DNA of 64,000 bases, taken from the NCBI GenBank assembly GCA_036509255.1, contig DATCFY010000044.1, positions 1-64,000 on the forward strand, read 5' to 3'. The notes beneath the pieces were generated by a model, which saw only the letters and a program-made list of their open reading frames with translations, searched no databases and was not told the DNA's origin. The position numbers and the translations under genes were made by a program. This stretch comes from RYN-230 sp036509255. Lineage in GTDB: Bacteria; Actinomycetota; Actinomycetes; Streptosporangiales; Streptosporangiaceae. Shown piece after piece: positions 24,657 through 32,617 of this stretch. The first letter of the stretch is position 1, and each line of letters begins with the position of its first letter.

Positions 24657-27157
24657 GCGGCCGGACGGGAGGACGGTCGCGCCTGTCGATGCGCTACTTC
24701 GATGACCGCATCCTGCTCACCGAGACGCACGCCTGGGCGTACTACCGGCTGCCGACCCAGCCCTACGAGTTCACCACACCGCAGGACCGTGAGGCCCTGG
24801 CCACCAACATCACGGTGGCACTGGCCGCGATCAGGATGCCGGACGCCGAAATCCACCTGCGCATCGTGCACCGTTCCTACCCCGCGGCGGAGTGGGCGGC
24901 CCAGCTGGATGCCACGTCGGACGGGGGACCCGGCTGGCGGAATTACCTGGATGAGATGTACCGCCACGTGTGGGCGAAGGATTTCTGGGCCAAGGAGGTC
25001 TACCTGGGCGTCCGGCTGGGGCAGCGCGGCATGCGCGCACAGCTAGGCGGCGGGGCGCTCACTCAGTTCCTCAGCGCGTACCGGACAGGCGAGCAGGCGA
25101 TGGGCCTCGACGACGAGGCGATCGGGACCGCCGAGATCACCCGCTGGACCGAGCACGCCGAGCGACTGGGCCGGGCCCTGGGGGCCAGCGCCCTCTCGGC
25201 GCAGCACGCCACCAGCGACGAGATCGCCTGGCTGATCCGGCACACGCTGATGGGTACCGCTGGTGACCCGCGCCCGTCCGCGGTCCGCCGCCGCCGGTGG
25301 GGCGCCGGGGAGATCGAATCCCTCTACGAAGGCCAGGTGCATAACGGGCGCACGCTGCTCCATCTGGAGCACGCGGAGGGGGAGTCGTTCGAGGCGTTCC
25401 TGTCCTTCTCCCGGTTCCCCGACGTGATGTCGTTCCCGGATGGGGAGCCGTGGCTGCACTTCGCGGACTCGCTGCCGTTCCCGGTGGAGATCAGCTCCCG
25501 GATGCGACTGATCCCGCCGGCCAAAGCCAGCAAGGACGTCGGCCGCCGGCTCGCGCACGCCCGGGACATGGACGCCCACATCCGGGAGGCCGGGGTGGAC
25601 GCGCCGCTCGCCCTGGCCGAGCAGATCGCCTCGGCCCGGATGCTGGAGCACGGCATCACCAAGGAACGCCTGCCCTTCGTGTACGGCTGGCACCGGCTCG
25701 TGGTGTCCGCGCCGACCCGGGAACTGTGCCAGCGCCGGGTGGAGGCGGTCATCGAGCACTACCGCGACATGGGCATCGACGTGGTCAACTCCACTGGTGA
25801 CCAGTTCTCCCTGCTCCGCGAGTCGCTGCCCGGGGACCGGGTCCGGCTGAGTTCTTACGTCCAGCGCCAGCCGCTGTACACGATCGCTGGCGGGGTCCCG
25901 ACCGCCACGGTGGACCTGGGTGACCGGCCCAGCAGCGGGCAGGGCTGGGTCGGCCCGTATATCGGGGAGACCCTCGGCCGGGCCCGCGCCGTGGTTCATT
26001 TCGATCCGCTGCTAGCCGCGGCGCTGAACCGGCCCACCGCCATCGCCATCACAGGTGAGCCCGGCGGGGGGAAGACGACACTAGCGTTGCTGCTTATTCT
26101 GCAGTTGGCGCTGCGCGGGGTGACCGTCGCGGTGATCGATCCCAAGGGAGACGCGGAACCGCTGGTCCAGCTGCTCGCCGATCGCGGCCGCAAAGCGCGG
26201 GTGCTGCCCCTGGGAGCCGCCGCCCCGGGCCTGCTCGACCCGTTCTCGTTCGGCGACGATCTGGCCGAGAAGCGGACCATGGCCACCGAGACCCTGCGCC
26301 TGCTGCTGCCGCGGATGAGCGAGGAGCGGGAGAGCGCGATGATCCAGGCGGTGGCCAGCGTGGCCAGCCGGGAGCGGCCGAGCCTGGGAAAGGTCATCCG
26401 GCATCTGGAGGAGTCCTCGGACCCAGCGTCGAAGAACCTGGGCGCGGTGCTCCGGTCGATGTCGGAGATGCGCCTGGCCCGGCTCTGCTTCGCGCCGTCG
26501 GGTGGTCAGCAGATCGACACGGCCGGCTGGACGACGGTGTTCACGCTGGCTGGCCTGACACTGCCCGACACCGCGGCCGGCCGGGAAGACTATTCCTACG
26601 AGCAGCGCCTGTCCGTCGCGTTGCTGTACCTCGTGTCCCAATTCGCCAGAAGGCTCCTCAACGGAATTGATCGCCGGCTCCCCAAGGCGATCTTCCTTGA
26701 CGAAGCGTGGGCGATCACGGCGACGCCGCAGGGGGCCAAGCTGGTGCCCGAGGTGTCCCGGATGGGGCGTTCCCGGAACACGGCCCTGATCCTGGTCTCA
26801 CAGAACGCGGGGGACCTGTTGAGTGAGCAGGTCACGAACTGTATCTCCGGGGTGTTCGCGTTCCGTTCCTCGGAGCGGGTCGAAGTGACCAACGTGATGG
26901 CGCTGCTCGGGGTGGAACCGTCAGAGGAACACAAGGCCGTGCTGCGGGGGCTCGGCAACGGTGAATGCATTTTCCGTGATCTGGAGGGACGGGCTGGCCG
27001 GATTGGCATCGACCTGATCTCCGATGACTTGCGGCAGTGGCTCGACACCAACCCCACCAGGGCCCGCCCTGCCGAGGAACCCGTGTCACCGGAAGGCGAC
27101 CCTGCCCATGGCGCCGGACTGCTCGGCGCGGCGCCGCCGGGTGAGCCCGCAAGGTAA
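24653..27157 (+). CDS. VirB4-like conjugation/secretion ATPase
   Basis: The 834-residue protein is the probable motor of the secretion-like operon. The N-terminal half (residues 1-440) is the VirB4/TraC-type module that docks on the membrane complex. The C-terminal half is a RecA-like ATPase with Walker A GEPGGGKTTLALLL near residue 467, IDPKGDAEPLVQLL after it, Walker B KAIFLDEAWAI near 680 and the arginine-containing VSRMGRSRNTALILVSQNAG. I start at the GTG at 24653, whose bases overlap the stop of the TcpE-ParA gene (GTGA). An ATG four codons earlier is possible. VirB4 ATPases are the most conserved marker of type IV systems. Confidence 0.85.
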   Translation: MSGRTGGRSRLSMRYFDDRILLTETHAWAYYRLPTQPYEFTTPQDREALATNITVALAAIRMPDAEIHLRIVHRSYPAAEWAAQLDATSDGGPGWRNYLDEMYRHVWAKDFWAKEVYLGVRLGQRGMRAQLGGGALTQFLSAYRTGEQAMGLDDEAIGTAEITRWTEHAERLGRALGASALSAQHATSDEIAWLIRHTLMGTAGDPRPSAVRRRRWGAGEIESLYEGQVHNGRTLLHLEHAEGESFEAFLSFSRFPDVMSFPDGEPWLHFADSLPFPVEISSRMRLIPPAKASKDVGRRLAHARDMDAHIREAGVDAPLALAEQIASARMLEHGITKERLPFVYGWHRLVVSAPTRELCQRRVEAVIEHYRDMGIDVVNSTGDQFSLLRESLPGDRVRLSSYVQRQPLYTIAGGVPTATVDLGDRPSSGQGWVGPYIGETLGRARAVVHFDPLLAAALNRPTAIAITGEPGGGKTTLALLLILQLALRGVTVAVIDPKGDAEPLVQLLADRGRKARVLPLGAAAPGLLDPFSFGDDLAEKRTMATETLRLLLPRMSEERESAMIQAVASVASRERPSLGKVIRHLEESSDPASKNLGAVLRSMSEMRLARLCFAPSGGQQIDTAGWTTVFTLAGLTLPDTAAGREDYSYEQRLSVALLYLVSQFARRLLNGIDRRLPKAIFLDEAWAITATPQGAKLVPEVSRMGRSRNTALILVSQNAGDLLSEQVTNCISGVFAFRSSERVEVTNVMALLGVEPSEEHKAVLRGLGNGECIFRDLEGRAGRIGIDLISDDLRQWLDTNPTRARPAEEPVSPEGDPAHGAGLLGAAPPGEPAR

Positions 27158-27213
27158 CCGGCGATCACTTCATGCCCCGACCAGCCTCTCCCCCCAGGCT
27201 TCAGGAGCCCACC

Positions 27214-29931
27214 ATGGCCACAGTCGTCCGACGGGCCGCCAAGGTAGTCCGCAGAACTCTCGCCGTGTCCGGTGTCATCATCGCCGTGACCGGGGCGGCC
27301 CTGCTCGCGTCGCCGGCGATCGCTCAGGCTGCGGTCGGTGCGTCCGCGACGCCTGCCGCGACAGCCCAGCACGCGATGACGGCCCAGCACGCCGCGGGCG
27401 CCCGGCCGGCGGCGGCCACCACGTCGGCTGACCGGACCGCCTCGACGGGCATCTGCTCGGTCGCCGGGATCGGCGACATCGGCGGCCTGCTCGGCTTCTG
27501 CAACGCGGGATCCAGCGGTTTAATAGGCGACCTCAACAACATCTGCCAGCCGTCTGTGCCTGCGCCGGAGCCGGCCGCCGGCGGCATAGATTCCATGATC
27601 CAGCCGCCCGCCACCGGCGGGAAGCCGCCTGCCACCCTCTACGAGAGCTACGGCATGGCGGGTCAGTCCTGGGCGGCCTACGACATGCAGTGCTCGGACA
27701 TGACCTCGCTGATCGGGAACAGCGTCGCGGGGATGGTGTTCGACGCCTCGAAGGCGCTGGACCGGGTGACGATCACCGTGTACCAGTCGGCGGCCGGCGA
27801 GGGCATCCTGTCCTGGCTGACCACCGCGGTGGACCGGCTGATCACCAGCCTGGGCAACGCGATCTACTTCCCGTTCCTGGCCCCGGTGGTCATCCTCGGC
27901 GCGATCTGGCTGGCCTGGCAGGGGCTGATCCGCAAACGTGCCACCCGGACGATCGAAGGCACCATCTGGATGGTCGTCGCGTGCGCGGCGGCCATCTGGC
28001 TCATCGGCCGGCCCGCCGACTTCACCGGCCTGGGCAAGACCGTGTCTAACGGGATCACCCAGACCCTGAACGTCGCGTTCGCCGGGCTGCCCGCCCCGGC
28101 CGCGAGCAACTGCGTCCCGGTTCAGGGCCACGACCCGCAGGTGGCAGCGGCCAACTACAACTTCACCGGCGGGTCAGGCATCGTAGACCAGAACGCTAAC
28201 GAGCTGTGGACGGTGCTGGTCTGCAAGCCGTGGCTGGACGGCGAGTTCGGCACCACCGTCTACACCACCGCCAAGGGCGCGAAGCCCACGGTAGTCAACC
28301 AGTATGGCCGCCAGCTGCTGTGGGCCCAGGCCATCGCCACCAACGAAAACCCCACGCCGTCCCTGATCCAGGCCAAGGAAGATGCCTACGCAGGCATCGC
28401 CCAGGCGATCAAGCAGAACGATCCCGACGTCTATTCGCTGTTCCAGGGGAACCAGTACCCCACCCGGCTGGAGATCGCGTTCGCGGCACTGTTCGCGGCC
28501 CTGGTCGCGGGCGTCCTGGTGCTATTGATCGCGATCACGCTGATCATCCTGAAACTCGGGTTCCTGCTGCTGCTCGTGGCCGGGCCGTTCTTCCTCATCG
28601 TCGGCACCCATCCCGGGTTCGGCCGGGTGGTAGCGCTGCGCTGGCTGGAGATGCTCGTCGGTGTGCTGCTCAAACAGGCGGCGGTGGCCGTGGTGCTCAG
28701 CATCCTGCTGTACGCCTACTCCCTGATCATGGGCACCAGCGACGCAGTACTGCCCTGGGCGCTGAAAATCCTGATGATCGCCCTGGTCACCGTCGCGGTG
28801 TTCATCTACAGGAAGCCGTTCGTGCACCTGTTCTCGGCGGTGGGTTACGGCATGGTCGGCTCGCGAGACCGGGCCGAGGCCGGGCTGGCCCAGGCGGGCA
28901 GCACGGCGCGGCGGAACACGCTGGACGCCGCCACCGTGGGTGTCCCCGGCGTCTCCGCGTACCGGGCCGCCCGGTGGGCCAGGCGTAACCCGGCGCAGGC
29001 CGCCAGCATGGCCGGGCAGGTCGCGGCGGCCGGTGGTGCGGGCACCGCGGCCGCAGGGGCTGCGGCGGCCTCCGGGGCGACGGTGGGCAGCGAGGAGAGG
29101 GCAGATCAGGCCGGCGCCCCCGGCGATTCGTCCGATGAGGGCCGCCAGGGCGGATCGGGCCAGGGCGGGCTGTCCGCCCGCGGCCGGGGCCGGGCCGCGG
29201 CAGACGCCGAGGGCAGCCCGCGTGCGGCGCCGCCACTGGACCTGCCGGACCGCGATGGCGGCGGCCAGCAACGCTCACCGTCAGGCTGGGCCCGCTCCGG
29301 CGCGACCGACGCAGCGGCAGGCCGGGCCCGCCCAGACGCGGCCAGTGGCCAACGGGCCGCCGGTGCGCCTTCGGGCGGTGCGCCAGCGGGCCGGGCTCCG
29401 GCCAGCCGGGCGCCCGCGGCACCCGCGAGCGCGCCGCCCGGTTCCGGGTCCGCCGTGGCGCGCCCGGGAGCGGCCCGGCAGCGCTGGCCGGGCGCCGCGC
29501 CGCGCCCCCCCGCCGCGGCACCCCCGCCATCTGCGGGCAGCGACAGGCCGGCCTCCGGCTCCGCCCCGTCCACGTTTGGTGCGACCTCGCCACGAGGCGG
29601 TGCTCCCTCTCGCAGCGGCGCGCCGACCCGGGGCAGCAGCCAGGGTGGCGGCTCCGGTTTCTGGGGCGGCGTGTCCCGCAGTGCCGGTCCAACCCCTAGC
29701 GCGAGCCCGGGTCGCGGGCCGTCCCGGAACGCCGCGCCGCCGCTGCGGGGCAGGGACAGCAGCTCCGGCGGTGGCTCTGGCGGCGGTTCCGCCCGGCCTG
29801 CTGGCGGTGCGGGCCCATCCGCCGCGCCGCCGTCCGGAGGCGGCCAGGCTGGGGGTGGCCAGGCCGGCCCCGCTGGGGACTCCAGCCCGCCGGGTCCCTT
29901 CTGGCTGCGTCCGGTGCGCCGGAAGAAGTAG
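27214..29931 (+). CDS. VirB6/TrbL-like polytopic membrane protein with long disordered tail
   Basis: A 905-residue protein. Residues 1-40 look like a signal sequence or first span (VSGVIIAVTGAALLASPAIA, AQAA). There follow an Ala-rich outer segment and spans near 215-240 (YFPFLAPVVILGAIWLAW), 250-270, and a group between 415 and 535 (FAALVAGVLVLLIAITLIIL, LGFLLLLVAGPFFLIVGT, KQAAVAVVLSILLYAYSLIM). Membrane topology and size fit VirB6/TrbL/TcpH channel components. From about residue 580 to the end the chain is Gly/Ser/Ala/Pro/Arg-rich and must be disordered. The ATG at 27214 has AGGAG 6 nt upstream. Confidence 0.75.
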   Translation: MATVVRRAAKVVRRTLAVSGVIIAVTGAALLASPAIAQAAVGASATPAATAQHAMTAQHAAGARPAAATTSADRTASTGICSVAGIGDIGGLLGFCNAGSSGLIGDLNNICQPSVPAPEPAAGGIDSMIQPPATGGKPPATLYESYGMAGQSWAAYDMQCSDMTSLIGNSVAGMVFDASKALDRVTITVYQSAAGEGILSWLTTAVDRLITSLGNAIYFPFLAPVVILGAIWLAWQGLIRKRATRTIEGTIWMVVACAAAIWLIGRPADFTGLGKTVSNGITQTLNVAFAGLPAPAASNCVPVQGHDPQVAAANYNFTGGSGIVDQNANELWTVLVCKPWLDGEFGTTVYTTAKGAKPTVVNQYGRQLLWAQAIATNENPTPSLIQAKEDAYAGIAQAIKQNDPDVYSLFQGNQYPTRLEIAFAALFAALVAGVLVLLIAITLIILKLGFLLLLVAGPFFLIVGTHPGFGRVVALRWLEMLVGVLLKQAAVAVVLSILLYAYSLIMGTSDAVLPWALKILMIALVTVAVFIYRKPFVHLFSAVGYGMVGSRDRAEAGLAQAGSTARRNTLDAATVGVPGVSAYRAARWARRNPAQAASMAGQVAAAGGAGTAAAGAAAASGATVGSEERADQAGAPGDSSDEGRQGGSGQGGLSARGRGRAAADAEGSPRAAPPLDLPDRDGGGQQRSPSGWARSGATDAAAGRARPDAASGQRAAGAPSGGAPAGRAPASRAPAAPASAPPGSGSAVARPGAARQRWPGAAPRPPAAAPPPSAGSDRPASGSAPSTFGATSPRGGAPSRSGAPTRGSSQGGGSGFWGGVSRSAGPTPSASPGRGPSRNAAPPLRGRDSSSGGGSGGGSARPAGGAGPSAAPPSGGGQAGGGQAGPAGDSSPPGPFWLRPVRRKK

Positions 29932-29940
29932 CGGACTGAC

Positions 29941-30603
29941 ATGGACCTGAGCCCGGCCCAGCGGGTGCTGGCCTTCTTCGGCATTGTCGTCGTGCTTGGC
30001 GGCATGGGGGCATACCTGCTTATTCCGGGTGTGCGCTCGGCGCTGGGCCAGGGGCAGCCACCAGCCTCGCCCACACCCACACCCACAGCGTCGGCGGGCG
30101 GTGCAGCAACGTCCCCCGCCGCCCCCGTGGCCTCCACCGCCCCTGCCACCCCGGCGTCGCCCGTCCCGAGCGGGTCGGCACCGGACATCTACCAGTGGCT
30201 CCCGTTCAGCCAGGCCGACCTGGCCAAGGCGGCCAGCGTCACGGTGGCGTTCGGGACGGCATACGACACGTTCTCCTACCGGGAGAGTTCGTCCGATTAC
30301 CTGGCCAGCATGCGCGGCCTGGCCACCAGTGAGCTCAGCAGCACGCTGGCGCGTGCCTACAGCACACCCGGCGTGGCCAGCCAGCGTGCCCAGCGGCAGC
30401 AGGTGTCGTCCGCCCGGACGGTGATCAACTCGATCCGGACCTTCGGCTCCGGCAGCCTGACCTTCGTGGTGACCATCGTCCAGACGATGCACACCAAGCA
30501 GGGAAAGAGCCATAGCGACGGGCAGTACGCGATCACCCTGACGGGCAGCGGAGAGAGCTGGCTGGTCAACGACATCGAGCTGGCCTCGGCAGGGAATACG
30601 TGA
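29941..30603 (+). CDS. membrane-anchored small protein of the secretion-like operon
   Basis: This 220-residue protein has one N-terminal membrane span (residues 9-30: VLAFFGIVVVLGGMGAYLLI), a Pro/Thr/Ala-rich stalk (38-85) and a compact outer domain (86-215) ending in ITLTGSGESWLVNDIELASA. The final strand pattern resembles NTF2-like folds such as those of TcpC, so it may be a second VirB8-like subunit; this is inference. The ATG lies 9 bp after the VirB6-like gene. Its TGA overlaps the GTG of the wall hydrolase gene. Confidence 0.65.
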   Translation: MDLSPAQRVLAFFGIVVVLGGMGAYLLIPGVRSALGQGQPPASPTPTPTASAGGAATSPAAPVASTAPATPASPVPSGSAPDIYQWLPFSQADLAKAASVTVAFGTAYDTFSYRESSSDYLASMRGLATSELSSTLARAYSTPGVASQRAQRQQVSSARTVINSIRTFGSGSLTFVVTIVQTMHTKQGKSHSDGQYAITLTGSGESWLVNDIELASAGNT

Positions 30604-31733
30604 GCTGGCGCTTCGGCTTCAGCGCTGGCCGGCTCGCCGTGCTGGTGGCGATCGGGGTGGCTGCGCTGCTGGTTACGGCCGTGGCCGTCATCCCGATGGC
30701 GATGGTCGGCGGGGCCAGCATGCTCTTCGCAGCGGGAGTTGGGTGTCCGTCTTCGGGTACCGGGGCGGCCACCCAGCCGGTGGTGACCACGGCGGCCCGT
30801 AACTCCATCCCGGCTGACTATCTGGCGCTGTTCAAGAAGACCGGGCAGCAGTACGGGGTGCCCTGGGTGATCCTGGCCGGGATCGGCAAAGTGGAGTCCG
30901 ACGACGGCCAGTCCAACCTCCCGGGCGTGCACTCCGGGCAGAACGGGTTCGGAGCCGCCGGGCCGATGCAGATCGGCATCGGTGGCGCCTCCACCGACAC
31001 CTGGGGCGGTGCGCCCGTGCACGCGGCATCCGAGGTGGTCAGCGGGGTGGCCACCGACGGCAACGGCGACGGCGTGGCCAGCGTCTATGAGCCCGCGGAC
31101 GCCATCGCGGGCGCAGCCAAGTACCTGCTCGCCCACGGCGTGCAGAACAACGTCAGCGGGGCCATCTTCGCCTACAACCACCTCCAGTCCTACGTGCAGA
31201 CGGTCCTGTACTGGGCGGGCCTCTACAGCCGGGGTGGCTACACCGAGAGCAACACGACCACGGTGAGTGCCCCGGAGTGCCTGACCAGCGCGCAGACGAC
31301 CGCGGTGCCGAATCAGGTGGTGGCCACCGCGATCGGGTACGCGCGGGAGCAGCTGGGCAAGCCATACCTGTGGGGAGGCACCGGCCCCGACGCGTTCGAC
31401 TGCTCCGGGCTGGTGATGATGGCCTACCGGGCGGCGGGCATCAGCATCCCGCGGACCTCGCAGCAGCAGTGGGCCTGGGGGCCGAAGATCCCGGCCAGCC
31501 AGGTGCGGCCCGGCGATCTGGTGTTCTTCGCGGGCTCGGACGGCACGGCGACAGCCCCGGGGCACGTCGGGCTGGTCATCGGCAAGGGCATGATGCTCGA
31601 GGCTTACGCCACCGGCTTCCCCATCCGGATCTCCGCCTACGGCACGTCCGCCTCGGCGGCAGGCGACGGCACCGTGGTCGGCTTCACCCGCCCGTGGGCC
31701 CACGCCGGCGTCAAGCTTCCGCCGGCGCAGTAG
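30600..31733 (+). CDS. lytic transglycosylase-NlpC/P60 peptidoglycan hydrolase
   Basis: A 377-residue bifunctional wall hydrolase that would open the peptidoglycan for the secretion apparatus, like Tn916 ORF14 and TcpG. It has an N-terminal membrane span (residues 10-42). A lytic transglycosylase domain follows at about 60-205, with the catalytic Glu in VPWVILAGIGKVESDDG and the motif AAGPMQI. An NlpC/P60 peptidase domain lies at about 235-360, with Cys in DAFDCSGLVMMAY and His in APGHVGLVIG. The GTG start overlaps the preceding stop codon (GTGA). It is the last gene of the operon. Confidence 0.88.
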   Translation: MSWRFGFSAGRLAVLVAIGVAALLVTAVAVIPMAMVGGASMLFAAGVGCPSSGTGAATQPVVTTAARNSIPADYLALFKKTGQQYGVPWVILAGIGKVESDDGQSNLPGVHSGQNGFGAAGPMQIGIGGASTDTWGGAPVHAASEVVSGVATDGNGDGVASVYEPADAIAGAAKYLLAHGVQNNVSGAIFAYNHLQSYVQTVLYWAGLYSRGGYTESNTTTVSAPECLTSAQTTAVPNQVVATAIGYAREQLGKPYLWGGTGPDAFDCSGLVMMAYRAAGISIPRTSQQQWAWGPKIPASQVRPGDLVFFAGSDGTATAPGHVGLVIGKGMMLEAYATGFPIRISAYGTSASAAGDGTVVGFTRPWAHAGVKLPPAQ

Positions 31734-31764
31734 CACCCTCCGCCGCCCGGACCGGATCCGCCCG

Positions 31765-31783
31765 CCTGGTGAGGGCCACCAGG
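31765..31783. terminator. weak hairpin between convergent genes
   Basis: CCTGGTG and CACCAGG form a 7-bp stem with a 5-nt loop between the ends of the secretion-like operon and the glycosyltransferase gene. A second competing stem, CAGGTC with GACCTG, overlaps it. There is no T-tract. Confidence 0.3.
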
Positions 31784-31802
31784 TCGCGGTGGACCTGCTG
31801 CT

Positions 31803-32510
31803 CTAAAGACCGTGGCGCTGGGCCCGCTTGGACGTCATCCGGATGCGGGTCAGCAGCCAGACCGCCTGGACCCCGTCTTTCCAGGTGATCTTCTTGCCTT
31901 CCTCGCGGCTGCGCGCACGGTAGGTGATGGGGACCTCGAACGGCCGGATCTGGCGGGCGAGGAGCTTGCCGGTGATCTCCGCTTCCATGCCGAACCCGTT
32001 GGAGGTGATGTCCAGGCTGCGGTACAGGTCGAGCGGCATCAGCTTGAAGCAGGTCTCCAGGTCAGCGATGTAGGCGTTGAACAGGACGTTGGCGACGGTC
32101 GTGACGCCCTTATTGCCCATGACGTACCAGAATGAGTAGGCCGAGTGGCTGCCGAACGTCCGGCTCCCGAAGACCACCGTGGCCTCGCCGCGGAGCACCG
32201 GCTTGAGCAGTTCCACGATGTCTTCCGGCTGGTACTCCAGGTCAGCGTCGAAAGGCTGGATGTAGTCGCCGGTCGCGGCCGCGGCCGCCGTTCGCACCGC
32301 GGCCCCCTTGCCCTGGTTCACCGTGTGCCGGAGCTTAATCAGGCGGTCGTCATCAACGGCGTCGATGATCCCGGATGTCCCGTCCGTGCTGGCGTCGTCA
32401 ACTATCACGACCTCGACCGCGCAGGGGAACTCGACGTCTAGCAGGCGCTTGATGGCGTTTTGGACCGTCTCCGCCTCGTTGTAGACCGGCATCAGGATCG
32501 ATAGCTTCAC
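31803..32510 (-). CDS. family 2 glycosyltransferase, DPM1-like
   Basis: A 235-residue GT-A fold enzyme, most like dolichyl/polyprenyl-phosphate mannosyl- or glucosyltransferases. It has the N-terminal strand LSILMPVYNEAETV, VVIVDDASTDGT, the NQGKGAAVRTA loop, the metal-binding DAD in FDADLEYQPEDI, and late GFGMEAEITGKL and VPITYRARSREEGKKI, which are typical of the DPM1 group. It lacks C-terminal membrane spans, so it would act on the inner membrane face and make a lipid-linked sugar. The large polytopic proteins nearby could use that donor. I take the GTG at 32510 since conservation starts there. Confidence 0.85.
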   Translation of the reverse strand: MKLSILMPVYNEAETVQNAIKRLLDVEFPCAVEVVIVDDASTDGTSGIIDAVDDDRLIKLRHTVNQGKGAAVRTAAAAATGDYIQPFDADLEYQPEDIVELLKPVLRGEATVVFGSRTFGSHSAYSFWYVMGNKGVTTVANVLFNAYIADLETCFKLMPLDLYRSLDITSNGFGMEAEITGKLLARQIRPFEVPITYRARSREEGKKITWKDGVQAVWLLTRIRMTSKRAQRHGL

Positions 32511-32546
32511 TGCGGCGCCATCCTGTTGTCGCGAATTGGTCAACGG

Positions 32547-32552
32547 ACTATA
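32547..32552 (-). promoter_or_regulatory. -10-like element before the DPM1-like gene
   Basis: TATAGT on the minus strand, inside an AT-rich patch, would place the start about 30 nt before the GTG. No convincing -35 was found. Confidence 0.3.
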
Positions 32553-32617
32553 TACCGAATATGCCCCGAACCTTGGCGAGCTAGGCAAAGCACAGGGAAA
32601 GCATCTCCCAGAGTAGG

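Noticed and set aside
20508..31733. Complete integrative conjugative element
   Set aside because: No integrase, excisionase, relaxase, coupling ATPase, tRNA target or attachment repeat was found in the window; the flanks are not clear element ends.
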